Positions 6,259-13,515 of a stretch of 25,082 nucleotides of DNA are shown here, in pieces. The DNA comes from an uncultured Lachnospiraceae bacterium (GTDB lineage: Bacteria > Bacillota > Clostridia > Lachnospirales > Lachnospiraceae). The notes beneath the pieces are model-generated. The model saw only the letters and a program-made list of their open reading frames with translations, had not been told where the DNA came from and ran no database searches. Each line of letters opens with the position of its first letter. Positions within the stretch are counted from its first letter, which is position 1. The position numbers and the translations under genes were made by a program. Where the stretch lies: the NCBI GenBank assembly GCA_910577655.1, contig CAJTOW010000058.1, forward strand, positions 1 to 25,082, given 5' to 3'.

Positions 6259-8148
6259 ATGGCAGCAGCCAGATTGCAGGAGCTGCTTGCGCTTTTGCAG
6301 CAGGAAGAATACCGGACCGCACAGCAGCTGGCAAGGCATCTTGATGTAAGCGAAAAGACAGTGCGCATCCGTCTGAGAGAGCTGCATGCGGAGCTGGCCG
6401 GACATGGGGCAGGGATCGTGTCAAAGGCCAGATACGGCTACCGTCTGGAGGTCACGGACCCGGTGGCCTTTGAAGTATGGCAGAAGGAAGAAGGGAAAGG
6501 GGAGTCACTGGAAAATGCAAGGGAACGCAGCGACTACCTGTTGGCCTGCCTTCTGTTCCGGCCGGGATACGTGAAGCTGGATGAGCTGTGCGACTTTATC
6601 TATGTGTCCAGGCCCACCCTTACCAGCTGCCTGAAAATGGTAGAAGCGACCCTGAAACGCTACCATCTGGCTATTGAACGGCGTCCCAACTACGGAATCC
6701 GGGTTCAGGGGGAGGAGTTCGACATCCGCCGTCTTATCATAGATTATTTCATCCGGCGGAACTGTCTGACAGACTTTGATTATAGCCACCAGGACCGGGA
6801 GCTGCTGGGGCTGGCAGAGCATGTCAAGGTGCTGATGGCCAGGTACGACGTACATCTGTCTGAGATCTCCTTTGAAAATTTTGTCAATTACGCCTACATC
6901 TCCTGGAAACGGATCCGCAAGGGGTTTTACTTAAAGCTGGACCGGGAGAATCTCATGGAGATCGGCGTCAAGGAACAGTCCTTCATCCGGGAGCTGGTTC
7001 ATATTCTGGAGGAAGAAAACGAAATCCGTTACACCGGCGACGAGGAACATTATCTGCAGCTTTATCTGGCCGGAAAGCGGGTGATCGGAAGCATGGTGGA
7101 GAATGACTCCAATTTTGTCATCAACGAGCGGACCGACCGGCTGGCCCTGGAAATGCTGAAGATGGCGGAGCGGGAATACCATCTCCATTTCTGCAATGAT
7201 TTTGAGATCCGGATGACCCTGAACCAGCATCTGGTTCCCTTTGATGTGCGGATGCGGTACGGGATTCCTGTGAAGAATCCCATGGTTCCGGAAATCAAGG
7301 AAAAGTACAGCATGGCATACCAGATGGCCCACGTGACATCCAGCGTGCTGCGGCAATATTACAAGAAGGAAATTCCCGAAGAGGAGATCGGGTACTTCGC
7401 CCTGATCTTTGCCCTGGCCCTGGAGAAGGGGAAGACCGGCTGCCGTCACGATATTCTGGTAGTGTGCGGTACCGGCAAGGGAACCTCCCGGCTCCTGAAA
7501 TACAAATACGAGCAGGAGTTTTCCGACTACCTGAAAAATATCTATGTGTGTGATCTCCTGGGCCTGGAGAGCTTTGACATGTCTAAGGTAGATTACATTT
7601 TCACCACCGTGCCCATCACCCGGGAGGTGACGGTGCCCATTATCGAGGTGGGCATGTTCCTGGGAACCGACGATATCCAGAAGATTACCGATATCCTGCG
7701 GTACGGCAACAGCGACGGTATGATCCGGCGGTATTACGGAGAAAAGCGGTTTATCCGGGACGTGCCCGCAGGCACCAAGGAGGAGATTCTGGAATACCTC
7801 TGCCGGATCGTCCGGCAGCAGGAGCAGGTAGATGAGAATTTTTATGAGCTGGTGCTGGAGCGGGAGGCTTACGCCCAGATGGACTACGGCAACTATATTG
7901 CCATCCCCCATCCCAACCGGATTGCCTCAGAGGAGTCCTTTGCCTATGTGGCGGTTCTGGAAAAACCGGTAGTCTGGAACGATCTTCCGGTTCAGGTAGT
8001 GCTGCTGGTTTCCATCGGAAGGAAGGAGGACCGGGACATGCAGCGCTTCTACGAGACCACGGCCCGGTTCGCGCTGAATAAGGAGGCGGTGGCCGCCGTG
8101 ATCCGGAATCCGGAATACCAGGTCTTTATTGAGATGCTCCAGAGATAG
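6259..8148 (+). CDS. PRD-domain PTS-controlled transcription regulator with EIIB and EIIA modules
   Basis: This 629-residue modular regulator resembles LicR, ManR and MtlR. Residues 5-60 form HTH_11 (ARHLDVSEKTVRIRLREL). A second Mga-type HTH follows, then PRD1 (about 185-280) and PRD2 (about 290-395). Next is an EIIB-like domain with the P-loop cysteine ILVVCGTGKGTS (Cys403), then an EIIA-2-like domain with IAIPHPN (His551). PTS phosphorylation of these sites would report sugar supply and switch activity. PRD2 keeps its first histidine (NQHLVPFD), but the usual second one is Ile (YFALIFALALE), and the first PRD1 His appears to be Tyr (NYAYISW). The likely targets are the genes from 8475 on. 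A GTG at 6250 is an alternative start; ATG 6259 has AAGGGG eight bases ahead. Confidence 0.92.
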   Translation: MAAARLQELLALLQQEEYRTAQQLARHLDVSEKTVRIRLRELHAELAGHGAGIVSKARYGYRLEVTDPVAFEVWQKEEGKGESLENARERSDYLLACLLFRPGYVKLDELCDFIYVSRPTLTSCLKMVEATLKRYHLAIERRPNYGIRVQGEEFDIRRLIIDYFIRRNCLTDFDYSHQDRELLGLAEHVKVLMARYDVHLSEISFENFVNYAYISWKRIRKGFYLKLDRENLMEIGVKEQSFIRELVHILEEENEIRYTGDEEHYLQLYLAGKRVIGSMVENDSNFVINERTDRLALEMLKMAEREYHLHFCNDFEIRMTLNQHLVPFDVRMRYGIPVKNPMVPEIKEKYSMAYQMAHVTSSVLRQYYKKEIPEEEIGYFALIFALALEKGKTGCRHDILVVCGTGKGTSRLLKYKYEQEFSDYLKNIYVCDLLGLESFDMSKVDYIFTTVPITREVTVPIIEVGMFLGTDDIQKITDILRYGNSDGMIRRYYGEKRFIRDVPAGTKEEILEYLCRIVRQQEQVDENFYELVLEREAYAQMDYGNYIAIPHPNRIASEESFAYVAVLEKPVVWNDLPVQVVLLVSIGRKEDRDMQRFYETTARFALNKEAVAAVIRNPEYQVFIEMLQR

Positions 8149-8152
8149 GGAT

Positions 8153-8198
8153 CCCCCCGGCGCGGACATTTAGAAAGAAAGTCCGTGCCGGGGGGTTA
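8153..8198 (+). terminator. GC-rich terminator hairpin after the PRD gene
   Basis: CCCCCCGGCGCGGAC (8153-8167) pairs with GTCCGTGCCGGGGGG (8181-8195) over 15 bp with one wobble. Only a short TT tail follows, so termination may be partial. Confidence 0.6.
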
Positions 8199-8287
8199 TG
8201 CATGTAAAATCCCGGGTCAGTCCGCGGAATCACGGAAAACCGCTTACGGCGGTCAGCGGATAACTAAAGTCCCCTACACAGATATAT

Positions 8288-8340
8288 AATTACCACATTC
8301 ATTCCCAGATTACCAGAATGAATGTGGTAATTTTTATTAT
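8288..8340 (+). terminator. Intrinsic terminator upstream of the GH1 operon
   Basis: AATTACCACATTCATTC (8288-8304) and GAATGAATGTGGTAATT (8316-8332) form a perfect 17-bp stem with an 11-base loop and a TTTTTATTATT tail. It lies before the promoter at 8340, so it insulates the operon from read-through of the regulator gene. No antiterminator (RAT) sequence overlaps it. Confidence 0.9.
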
Positions 8341-8367
8341 TGAGTTTCAGACAGGAAATGCTAGAAT
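8340..8367 (+). promoter_or_regulatory. Promoter of the beta-glucoside PTS operon
   Basis: TTGAGT (8340-8345), a 16-base spacer and an extended -10 ATGCTAGAAT (TAGAAT at 8362-8367) precede the GH1 start by about 105 bases. It starts at the end of the upstream terminator. Confidence 0.6.
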
Positions 8368-8379
8368 AAAACCAGTGAA

Positions 8380-8395
8380 GGAAATCGCGATTACC
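8380..8395. promoter_or_regulatory. Near-palindrome just downstream of the operon promoter
   Basis: GGAAATCGCGATTACC is a 16-bp palindrome with one mismatched pair, centred on ATCGCGAT. It lies about 6-20 bases after the expected transcription start. It has two mismatches to the CcpA cre consensus, so it may be a degenerate cre or the site of another repressor such as the RpiR protein. Confidence 0.4.
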
Positions 8396-8474
8396 GGAAA
8401 CAGAAAGCAGCCGCCGGGAAGCCGGTGCGGCTGCGGACAAATGCAGGAAAGACAGTCAGGAGGCAGTAAAACGT

Positions 8475-9899
8475 ATGCTTAGAAAGGATTTTTTATGGGG
8501 CGGCGCGGTGGCGGCCCACCAGCTTGAAGGCGGATGGCAGGAAGGCGGAAAGGGTGTCAGCATCGCGGACGTCATGACTGCCGGAGCCAATGGCGTAAGC
8601 CGTGAGATCACCGACGGTGTGATTGAGGGAAAAAACTACCCCAACCATGAGGCCATTGATTTTTACCATTACTACAAAAAGGATATCCGTATGTTTGCGG
8701 AGATGGGCTTTAAGTGCTTCCGCACCTCCATTGCGTGGACCAGGATCTATCCCACCGGTGAGGAGGAGCAGCCCAATGAAGCAGGGCTGGCATTTTATGA
8801 CGACATGTTTGATACCTGTCACCAGTATGGGATCGAGCCGGTGATCACCCTCTCCCACTTTGAGATGCCATACCATCTGGTAAAGAAATACGGAGGCTTC
8901 CGGAGCCGGAAATGCGTGGATCTGTTCGTGAAATTTGCCAGAACCTGTTTTGAACGTTATAAAGATAAGGTGACCTACTGGATGACCTTTAATGAGATCA
9001 ACAACCAGGCAAACTACGGGACAGACTGGGCCCCCTTTACCAACTCCGGCCTTAAGTTTGAGGAAGGGGAGGACCGGGAGTTTCTGATGTACCAGGCAGC
9101 CCATTACGAGCTGGTGGCCTCAGCAAAGGCAGTTAAGGCCGGACATGAGATCAACCCGGATTTTAAGATCGGGTGTATGCTGGCCATGACTCCTATTTAC
9201 CCTTATTCCTGCAACCCGGAGGATATGATGATGGCAACCGTGGCCATGCAGAAACGCTTCTGGTTCGGGGATGTCCATGTACGGGGCCATTACCCCGCCT
9301 ACATGAAGGCATATTTCCGGAGAAAAGGCTTCCGTCTGGATATCACGGCCCAGGATGAGGCGGATTTAAAGGAAGGAACCGTGGATTATATCGGTTTCAG
9401 CTACTACATGTCCTTTGTGGTCAAAGCCACGGCAGACAATCCGGAGTATGATTACCAGGAGGATCAGGCCCGGGTGGAAAATCCTTACGTAAAGGCCAGT
9501 GAATGGGGATGGCCCATTGATCCCAAAGGCCTGCGTTACAGTCTCAACTGGCTGTATGAGCGGTACGAGCTGCCGCTGTTTATTGTGGAGAACGGCCTGG
9601 GCGCCTACGACAAGGCCGGCGCGGACGGTATGATCCATGATACTTACCGGATCGATTACCTGCGGGCACACATTGAGGCCATGAAGGAATGTGTGGAGCA
9701 GGACGGCGTGGATCTGCTTGGCTATACGCCATGGGGCTGTATTGATCTGGTTTCCGCCGGAACCGGCGAGATGGAAAAGCGTTACGGCTTTATCTATGTA
9801 GACAAGGACAATCAGGGCAGGGGAACCATGTACCGGGAAAAGAAAGAGAGCTTTGACTGGTACCGGCATGTGATCGAGACCAATGGGGAAGAGCTGTGA
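8475..9899 (+). CDS. GH1 6-phospho-beta-glucosidase
   Basis: This 474-residue family 1 glycoside hydrolase has the usual full length. The acid/base is Glu174 in TFNEIN and the nucleophile is Glu372 in FIVENGLG. The N-terminal signature FLWGGAVAAHQLEGGW is present. Near the C-terminus, SAGTGEMEKRYGFIYVD matches the loop that binds the 6-phosphate in phospho-glucosidases. It should split PTS-imported beta-glucoside-6-phosphates such as cellobiose-6-P or aryl-glucoside-6-P into glucose-6-phosphate and glucose or an aglycone in the cytoplasm. AGGAGG lies about ten bases before the ATG. It is the first gene of the operon with EIIB, EIIC, EIIA and a ROK kinase. A 6-phospho-galactosidase role is less likely but not excluded. 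Confidence 0.95.
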   Translation: MLRKDFLWGGAVAAHQLEGGWQEGGKGVSIADVMTAGANGVSREITDGVIEGKNYPNHEAIDFYHYYKKDIRMFAEMGFKCFRTSIAWTRIYPTGEEEQPNEAGLAFYDDMFDTCHQYGIEPVITLSHFEMPYHLVKKYGGFRSRKCVDLFVKFARTCFERYKDKVTYWMTFNEINNQANYGTDWAPFTNSGLKFEEGEDREFLMYQAAHYELVASAKAVKAGHEINPDFKIGCMLAMTPIYPYSCNPEDMMMATVAMQKRFWFGDVHVRGHYPAYMKAYFRRKGFRLDITAQDEADLKEGTVDYIGFSYYMSFVVKATADNPEYDYQEDQARVENPYVKASEWGWPIDPKGLRYSLNWLYERYELPLFIVENGLGAYDKAGADGMIHDTYRIDYLRAHIEAMKECVEQDGVDLLGYTPWGCIDLVSAGTGEMEKRYGFIYVDKDNQGRGTMYREKKESFDWYRHVIETNGEEL

Positions 9900-10036
9900 C
9901 ACGGTCACTGGTCAGATGATCTGTTTCACTTGTCCAGACCGGGTCAGGTAACAGCTCAGACAGGTCTGCATAGGGAATGTGCAGACACACTCTGGTCCAG
10001 GGCATATAAAAATTTATTCTGAAGGAGGAAATCATT

Positions 10037-10345
10037 ATGGTAATCCGTTTATTCTGCGCAGCAGGTATGTCAACCAGCGTTTTAGTAGCAAAAATGCAGG
10101 ATGCAGCTAAGGAAAAGGGCAAAGATGCCGATATCGCGGCCTACCCCATCTCGGAGATGGAGCGTCTGATTGACGGTGTGGACGTGGCGCTTCTGGGGCC
10201 CCAGGTAGGCTTCCAGCTGGCGAGGGCCAAGGAAATCTGCGGTGCCAAGGGCGTTCCGGTGGATGTGATTCCCATGCAGGATTATGGTATGTGCAACGGG
10301 ATGAATGTTCTGAAATTCGCTTACAAGCTGGCCAAAAATAAATAA
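10037..10345 (+). CDS. PTS EIIB component, lactose/cellobiose family
   Basis: This is a 102-residue soluble EIIB of the lactose/cellobiose/chitobiose class. IRLFCAAGMSTSVLVAKM holds the phosphorylated Cys7 and the phosphate-binding loop. It takes a phosphoryl group from EIIA and passes it to sugar bound by EIIC. Length and fold match CelA/ChbB. It has an AAGGAGG site and lies 137 bases after the GH1 gene and 32 before EIIC. The preceding gap contains imperfect inverted repeats (GAGCTGT with ACAGCTC) that may protect or adjust the mRNA between the genes. Confidence 0.94.
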   Translation: MVIRLFCAAGMSTSVLVAKMQDAAKEKGKDADIAAYPISEMERLIDGVDVALLGPQVGFQLARAKEICGAKGVPVDVIPMQDYGMCNGMNVLKFAYKLAKNK

Positions 10346-10377
10346 AAATCCGGGGAATGTGTGGGAGGTGATAAACG

Positions 10378-11691
10378 ATGGGTACATACATCAATGAGAA
10401 GATTATTCCGAAGATTATGAAGCTGATCAACACCAAGGGAGTCCAGTCCATCAAGGACGGCATGATCTATTCCATGCCCCTGCTGATTGTGGGTTCTGTT
10501 TTCCTGATCCTGTCAAACTTTCCGGTTCAGGGAGTGGTGGATTTCCTGGAGGCAACCGGGATCAAGTCAGTCATGGACCAGGCCTATGGGGCTACCTTTA
10601 ATATCAGTGCCATGATCGCGGTGATCGGAATCAGTTACAACTATGTGAAACTGGAGGGCCAGGAGCCTCTGGGCGGGGCCATGGTAGCCCTGGGAACCTT
10701 CATCCTGCTGATGCCCTCTTATGTGACAACCTCAGGCGGGGAAGTGGTCTCCGGAGTCATCAACAAGACCTGGACCTCAGGCCAGGGAATGATTGGGGCG
10801 CTGATTATCGGTCTTCTGGTGGGACACGGGTATTCCTGGTTCCTGAAGAAGAATATCCGGATTAAAATGCCTCAGGGAGTTCCGGCAGGTGTGTCCAATG
10901 CCTTCGCGGCCCTGATCCCCGGCGCAGCCATTATCCTGGCGGCCACCCTGCTCCATGGAATAGCGTCCCTGGGTTTCCAGACGACGGTTATGGATGCCAT
11001 CTACAATGTGATCCAGACACCCCTGCAGGGAATGACCGATTCCCTGGGCGGCGCGCTTCTGATGTGCTTTGCAGGACCGTTTCTGTGGGTATTCGGTGTA
11101 CATGGCTCCACGGTTGTGGGCGGTATTATGGGCGGACTTTTGCGGGCCAACGGTCTCGCCAACCAGGCGATTCTCGACAGCGGCATGGAGCTGACCGTGG
11201 CCAACGGCGGCCATATCGTGACCCAGCAGTTCTATGACCAGTTTATCAATGTAACCGGCGCAGGCATTACCATCGGTCTGGTTCTTTACATGGTAGCCTT
11301 TGCCAAATCAAAGCAGCTGAAGACCCTGGGAAGGCTGGAGCTGGTACCGGCCATTTTCGGTATCAATGAGCCGATCCTCTTCGGTATTCCGGTTGTTATG
11401 AATCCGCTGCTGGCGGTTCCCTTTGTGGCCATGCCCCTGATCTCCTGTCTGGTGCAGTATTTCGCCTTGTATCTGGGGATTTGCCCGCTGTACGGCGCCA
11501 TCGAGGTACCGTGGACCTGCCCGCCTGTCATTTCCGGATTCCTGGTGGGAGACTGGAGAACCGCGCTGCTGCAGATTGTGATCTTTATCCTTTCCTTCCT
11601 GGTCTATCTGCCCTTTATCCGCAGGATCGATAAGATGAACCTGAAGATGGAAGCGGAGACTGCCAGCCAGGAGGATGACGAGGACTGGTAA
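10378..11691 (+). CDS. PTS EIIC permease, lactose/cellobiose family
   Basis: This 437-residue integral membrane transporter has roughly ten hydrophobic segments, the usual size for CelB/ChbC/LacE-type EIIC proteins. The family motif GINEPILFGIPVVMNP lies near residues 329-344 and contains the conserved Glu that binds sugar. The C-terminus is short, polar and acidic, with no fused EIIB, in keeping with a separate EIIB gene upstream. It imports and phosphorylates a beta-linked disaccharide or glucoside; the exact sugar cannot be read from the sequence. GGGAGGTG serves as ribosome site. Confidence 0.95.
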   Translation: MGTYINEKIIPKIMKLINTKGVQSIKDGMIYSMPLLIVGSVFLILSNFPVQGVVDFLEATGIKSVMDQAYGATFNISAMIAVIGISYNYVKLEGQEPLGGAMVALGTFILLMPSYVTTSGGEVVSGVINKTWTSGQGMIGALIIGLLVGHGYSWFLKKNIRIKMPQGVPAGVSNAFAALIPGAAIILAATLLHGIASLGFQTTVMDAIYNVIQTPLQGMTDSLGGALLMCFAGPFLWVFGVHGSTVVGGIMGGLLRANGLANQAILDSGMELTVANGGHIVTQQFYDQFINVTGAGITIGLVLYMVAFAKSKQLKTLGRLELVPAIFGINEPILFGIPVVMNPLLAVPFVAMPLISCLVQYFALYLGICPLYGAIEVPWTCPPVISGFLVGDWRTALLQIVIFILSFLVYLPFIRRIDKMNLKMEAETASQEDDEDW

Positions 11692-11735
11692 CTGGCGGGA
11701 GTGTACCGCAGTTTGAATGGAGGAGAAAAGAAATC

Positions 11736-12068
11736 ATGAATATGGAAGAACTGGTAGCCGTGTGTTTTCAGATCATTACTTATGTGGGAACGGCCAGAAG
11801 CTGTTTTGTGAACGCGGTTCAGAGCGCCAAGGCAGGGAAATTCGACGAGGCGGAGAGCCTGATCAAACAGGGAGATGAGGCATTTGTGGAAGGGCACCGC
11901 TGCCACGCAGATCTGATCGCCAAGGAGGCCGGCGGGGAGCTGACGGCCAGCAGCATGATGCTGATGCATGCCGAGGATCAGATGATGAGCGCGGAGGGCT
12001 TCCGCATCATTGCGGAGGAATTTATCGCTGTGCACAGAAGGCTGTCCGAGGTTGAGAAAATGAAATAG
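11736..12068 (+). CDS. PTS EIIA component, lactose/cellobiose family
   Basis: This 110-residue helical EIIA forms a trimer in its family. His78 in MMLMHAEDQMMSAE is the phosphorylated residue, at the same number as in lactococcal LacF. It takes phosphate from HPr and gives it to EIIB Cys7. It starts 44 bases after EIIC with a GGAGGA site. Together with EIIB and EIIC it makes a complete three-part transporter. Confidence 0.94.
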   Translation: MNMEELVAVCFQIITYVGTARSCFVNAVQSAKAGKFDEAESLIKQGDEAFVEGHRCHADLIAKEAGGELTASSMMLMHAEDQMMSAEGFRIIAEEFIAVHRRLSEVEKMK

Positions 12069-12165
12069 TTGGGATGGGGCCATCTTCTGTAACAGTTCAA
12101 GGGGTATCTGACCTGCCGCAAAAATAGAGGAAGGATTTTAAAGAACCAGAGGGGAGAGTGGAACA

Positions 12166-13071
12166 ATGGAGCAGAGCTGTCTGTGTGTAGATGTTGGGGG
12201 GAGTTCAATCAAATATGCCAGAATCGGCCGCAGCAGAGAGCTGGCAGATTATGGAAAGGTGCCCACGCCTTATGAGGGAACCGGGCCATATCTGGACTGT
12301 CTGGAGGCGATTTACAAGAAGTTCCAGGGGCAGGTATCGGGAATCAGTTTGTCTGTGCCGGGAATCATTGACAGTGAGAAAGGCATCTGTATCACAGCCG
12401 GGAATCTGCGGTTTGCCGACGGCCTCTTACTGGTATCCGAACTGGAGAAGCGGTGCCGGGTTCCGGTTGCCATCATGAATGATGCCAAATGTGCAGCCCT
12501 GGCAGAATCGTCCTATGGTGCCCTGGCTGACTGCCGGGACGGGGTGGTCCTGGTTCTGGGTACCGGGATCGGGGGCGCCCTGATCAAGGACGGACGGGTC
12601 CACATGGGGCATCATTTTGCGGCAGGGGAGTTCAGCTTTATCTGTCTGACAGACTACGTGGATCAGCCGGATAGCCACTGGTCCGGCAGGAACGGCATGC
12701 CCAGGCTGCTGGAAACCGCAGCCAGACTGCGTGATATGCCGGCTGATCAGGTAACAGGGGAGCTGGTGTTTGAATGGATCAAAGAGGGGGACCGTCAGAT
12801 GGAAAAGCTTCTGGACGAGTTCAACCGTTCCATTGCCAGAATGATCATGAACCTGCAGTTTATCTATGATCCGGAGCGGTTCGCCCTGGGCGGCGGAATC
12901 AGCCGTCAGCCGCTGCTGATCGAAGGGATCCGGAAGAATCTGGACTATCTCTATAAGCTGTATCCCTACTCCGTACCAAGGGCAGAGGTTACCGTGTGCA
13001 AATATTATAATGAAGCCAATCTCCTGGGCGCTTACAGCAATTTTGCCAGCAGAAGGAAAGAGGGAGTGTAG
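12166..13071 (+). CDS. ROK-family sugar kinase
   Basis: This 301-residue protein has the ROK/actin-like ATPase fold. DVGGSSIKY (residues 9-17) is the phosphate-1 loop, NDAKCAALAE (105-114) holds the catalytic Asp106, and LGTGIGGALIKDGRV (131-145) is the phosphate-2 region. The CxCGxxGCxE zinc motif of typical ROK glucokinases and repressors is missing; only GHHFAAGEFSF is seen where it should begin. There is no N-terminal HTH, so it is an enzyme rather than a NagC/XylR-like repressor. The operon context suggests it phosphorylates glucose released by the GH1 enzyme, or the glucoside itself as in Klebsiella BglK. It is the last gene of the operon and starts 97 bases after EIIA. Confidence 0.87.
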   Translation: MEQSCLCVDVGGSSIKYARIGRSRELADYGKVPTPYEGTGPYLDCLEAIYKKFQGQVSGISLSVPGIIDSEKGICITAGNLRFADGLLLVSELEKRCRVPVAIMNDAKCAALAESSYGALADCRDGVVLVLGTGIGGALIKDGRVHMGHHFAAGEFSFICLTDYVDQPDSHWSGRNGMPRLLETAARLRDMPADQVTGELVFEWIKEGDRQMEKLLDEFNRSIARMIMNLQFIYDPERFALGGGISRQPLLIEGIRKNLDYLYKLYPYSVPRAEVTVCKYYNEANLLGAYSNFASRRKEGV

Positions 13072-13203
13072 GCAGACCGTAATATCAACCCTATAGCCGG
13101 GGTGCCAAAAAGCAATACAACAGTTTAGCCCCCCTGGGCCGTTACGGCATCTGCACGTCCCACTTTGATTTGGTTTATCAGATTTACAAGGGAAAAAGAA
13201 ATA

Positions 13204-13230
13204 GCCGCCACTATTGCGAGTAGTGGCGGC
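13204..13230. other. Hairpin after the PTS operon
   Basis: GCCGCCACTA and TAGTGGCGGC form a perfect 10-bp stem with a 7-base loop, followed by TTGCTTATT. The T-run is weak, so this may be a 3' stabilising hairpin rather than the main terminator. Confidence 0.5.
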
Positions 13231-13265
13231 TTGCTTATTGCATAATAGGTAAAAATCATCATTCG

Positions 13266-13299
13266 GGGTAAAGCTGCTTCTATGGCTTTTCCCTTTTTT
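13266..13299 (+). terminator. Intrinsic terminator between the PTS operon and clpB
   Basis: GGGTAAAGC (13266-13274) pairs with GCTTTTCCC (13285-13293), with one mismatched pair inside the stem, followed by six T residues. The rest of the 444-base gap from 13072 holds a hairpin at 13204, a short GTTACGGCATCTGC match to the dispersed repeats near 13129, and the clpB control region. Confidence 0.6.
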
Positions 13300-13345
13300 A
13301 CGTCTAATATAGTATATCCGGGGGGCAGGAAGTTTTTACACAAAA

Positions 13346-13372
13346 TTAGCACTCGCCTATTGACAGTGCTAA
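13346..13372. promoter_or_regulatory. CIRCE element (HrcA operator)
   Basis: TTAGCACTC, nine bases and CAGTGCTAA match the CIRCE consensus TTAGCACTC-N9-GAGTGCTAA with one change, C for G, at the first base of the right arm. It overlaps the -35 box of the clpB promoter, so HrcA would repress clpB until heat or unfolded protein ties up GroE. Confidence 0.93.
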
Positions 13373-13388
13373 CAACTTGTGTTATATT
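13360..13388 (+). promoter_or_regulatory. Sigma-A promoter of clpB
   Basis: A perfect TTGACA (13360-13365) is followed after 17 bases by TATATT (13383-13388). The right arm of the CIRCE element lies across and after the -35 box. Confidence 0.9.
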
Positions 13389-13515
13389 CCAACTATAACA
13401 AATGAACAAGCGAGAGTATTCTCAACCACATAGGAATGCAGGCCCAAAGTCCTCTCCAGAGGATCACGCCGGAAGGGGGGCAAAGGGCGCATTCCCGGGA
13501 AACGGAGGCGGTGTT

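Noticed and set aside
6931..7911. 326-codon minus-strand frame opposite the PRD regulator
   Set aside because: It is antisense to well-supported PRD, EIIB and EIIA domains, with His/Leu-rich composition typical of shadows.
8380..8395. Palindrome read as a CcpA cre site
   Set aside because: Two mismatches to the conserved positions; kept only as an unspecified operator candidate.
13125..13409. Minus-strand frame across the clpB control region
   Set aside because: It runs through a terminator, a hairpin, the CIRCE element and the promoter, with no ribosome site or family match.
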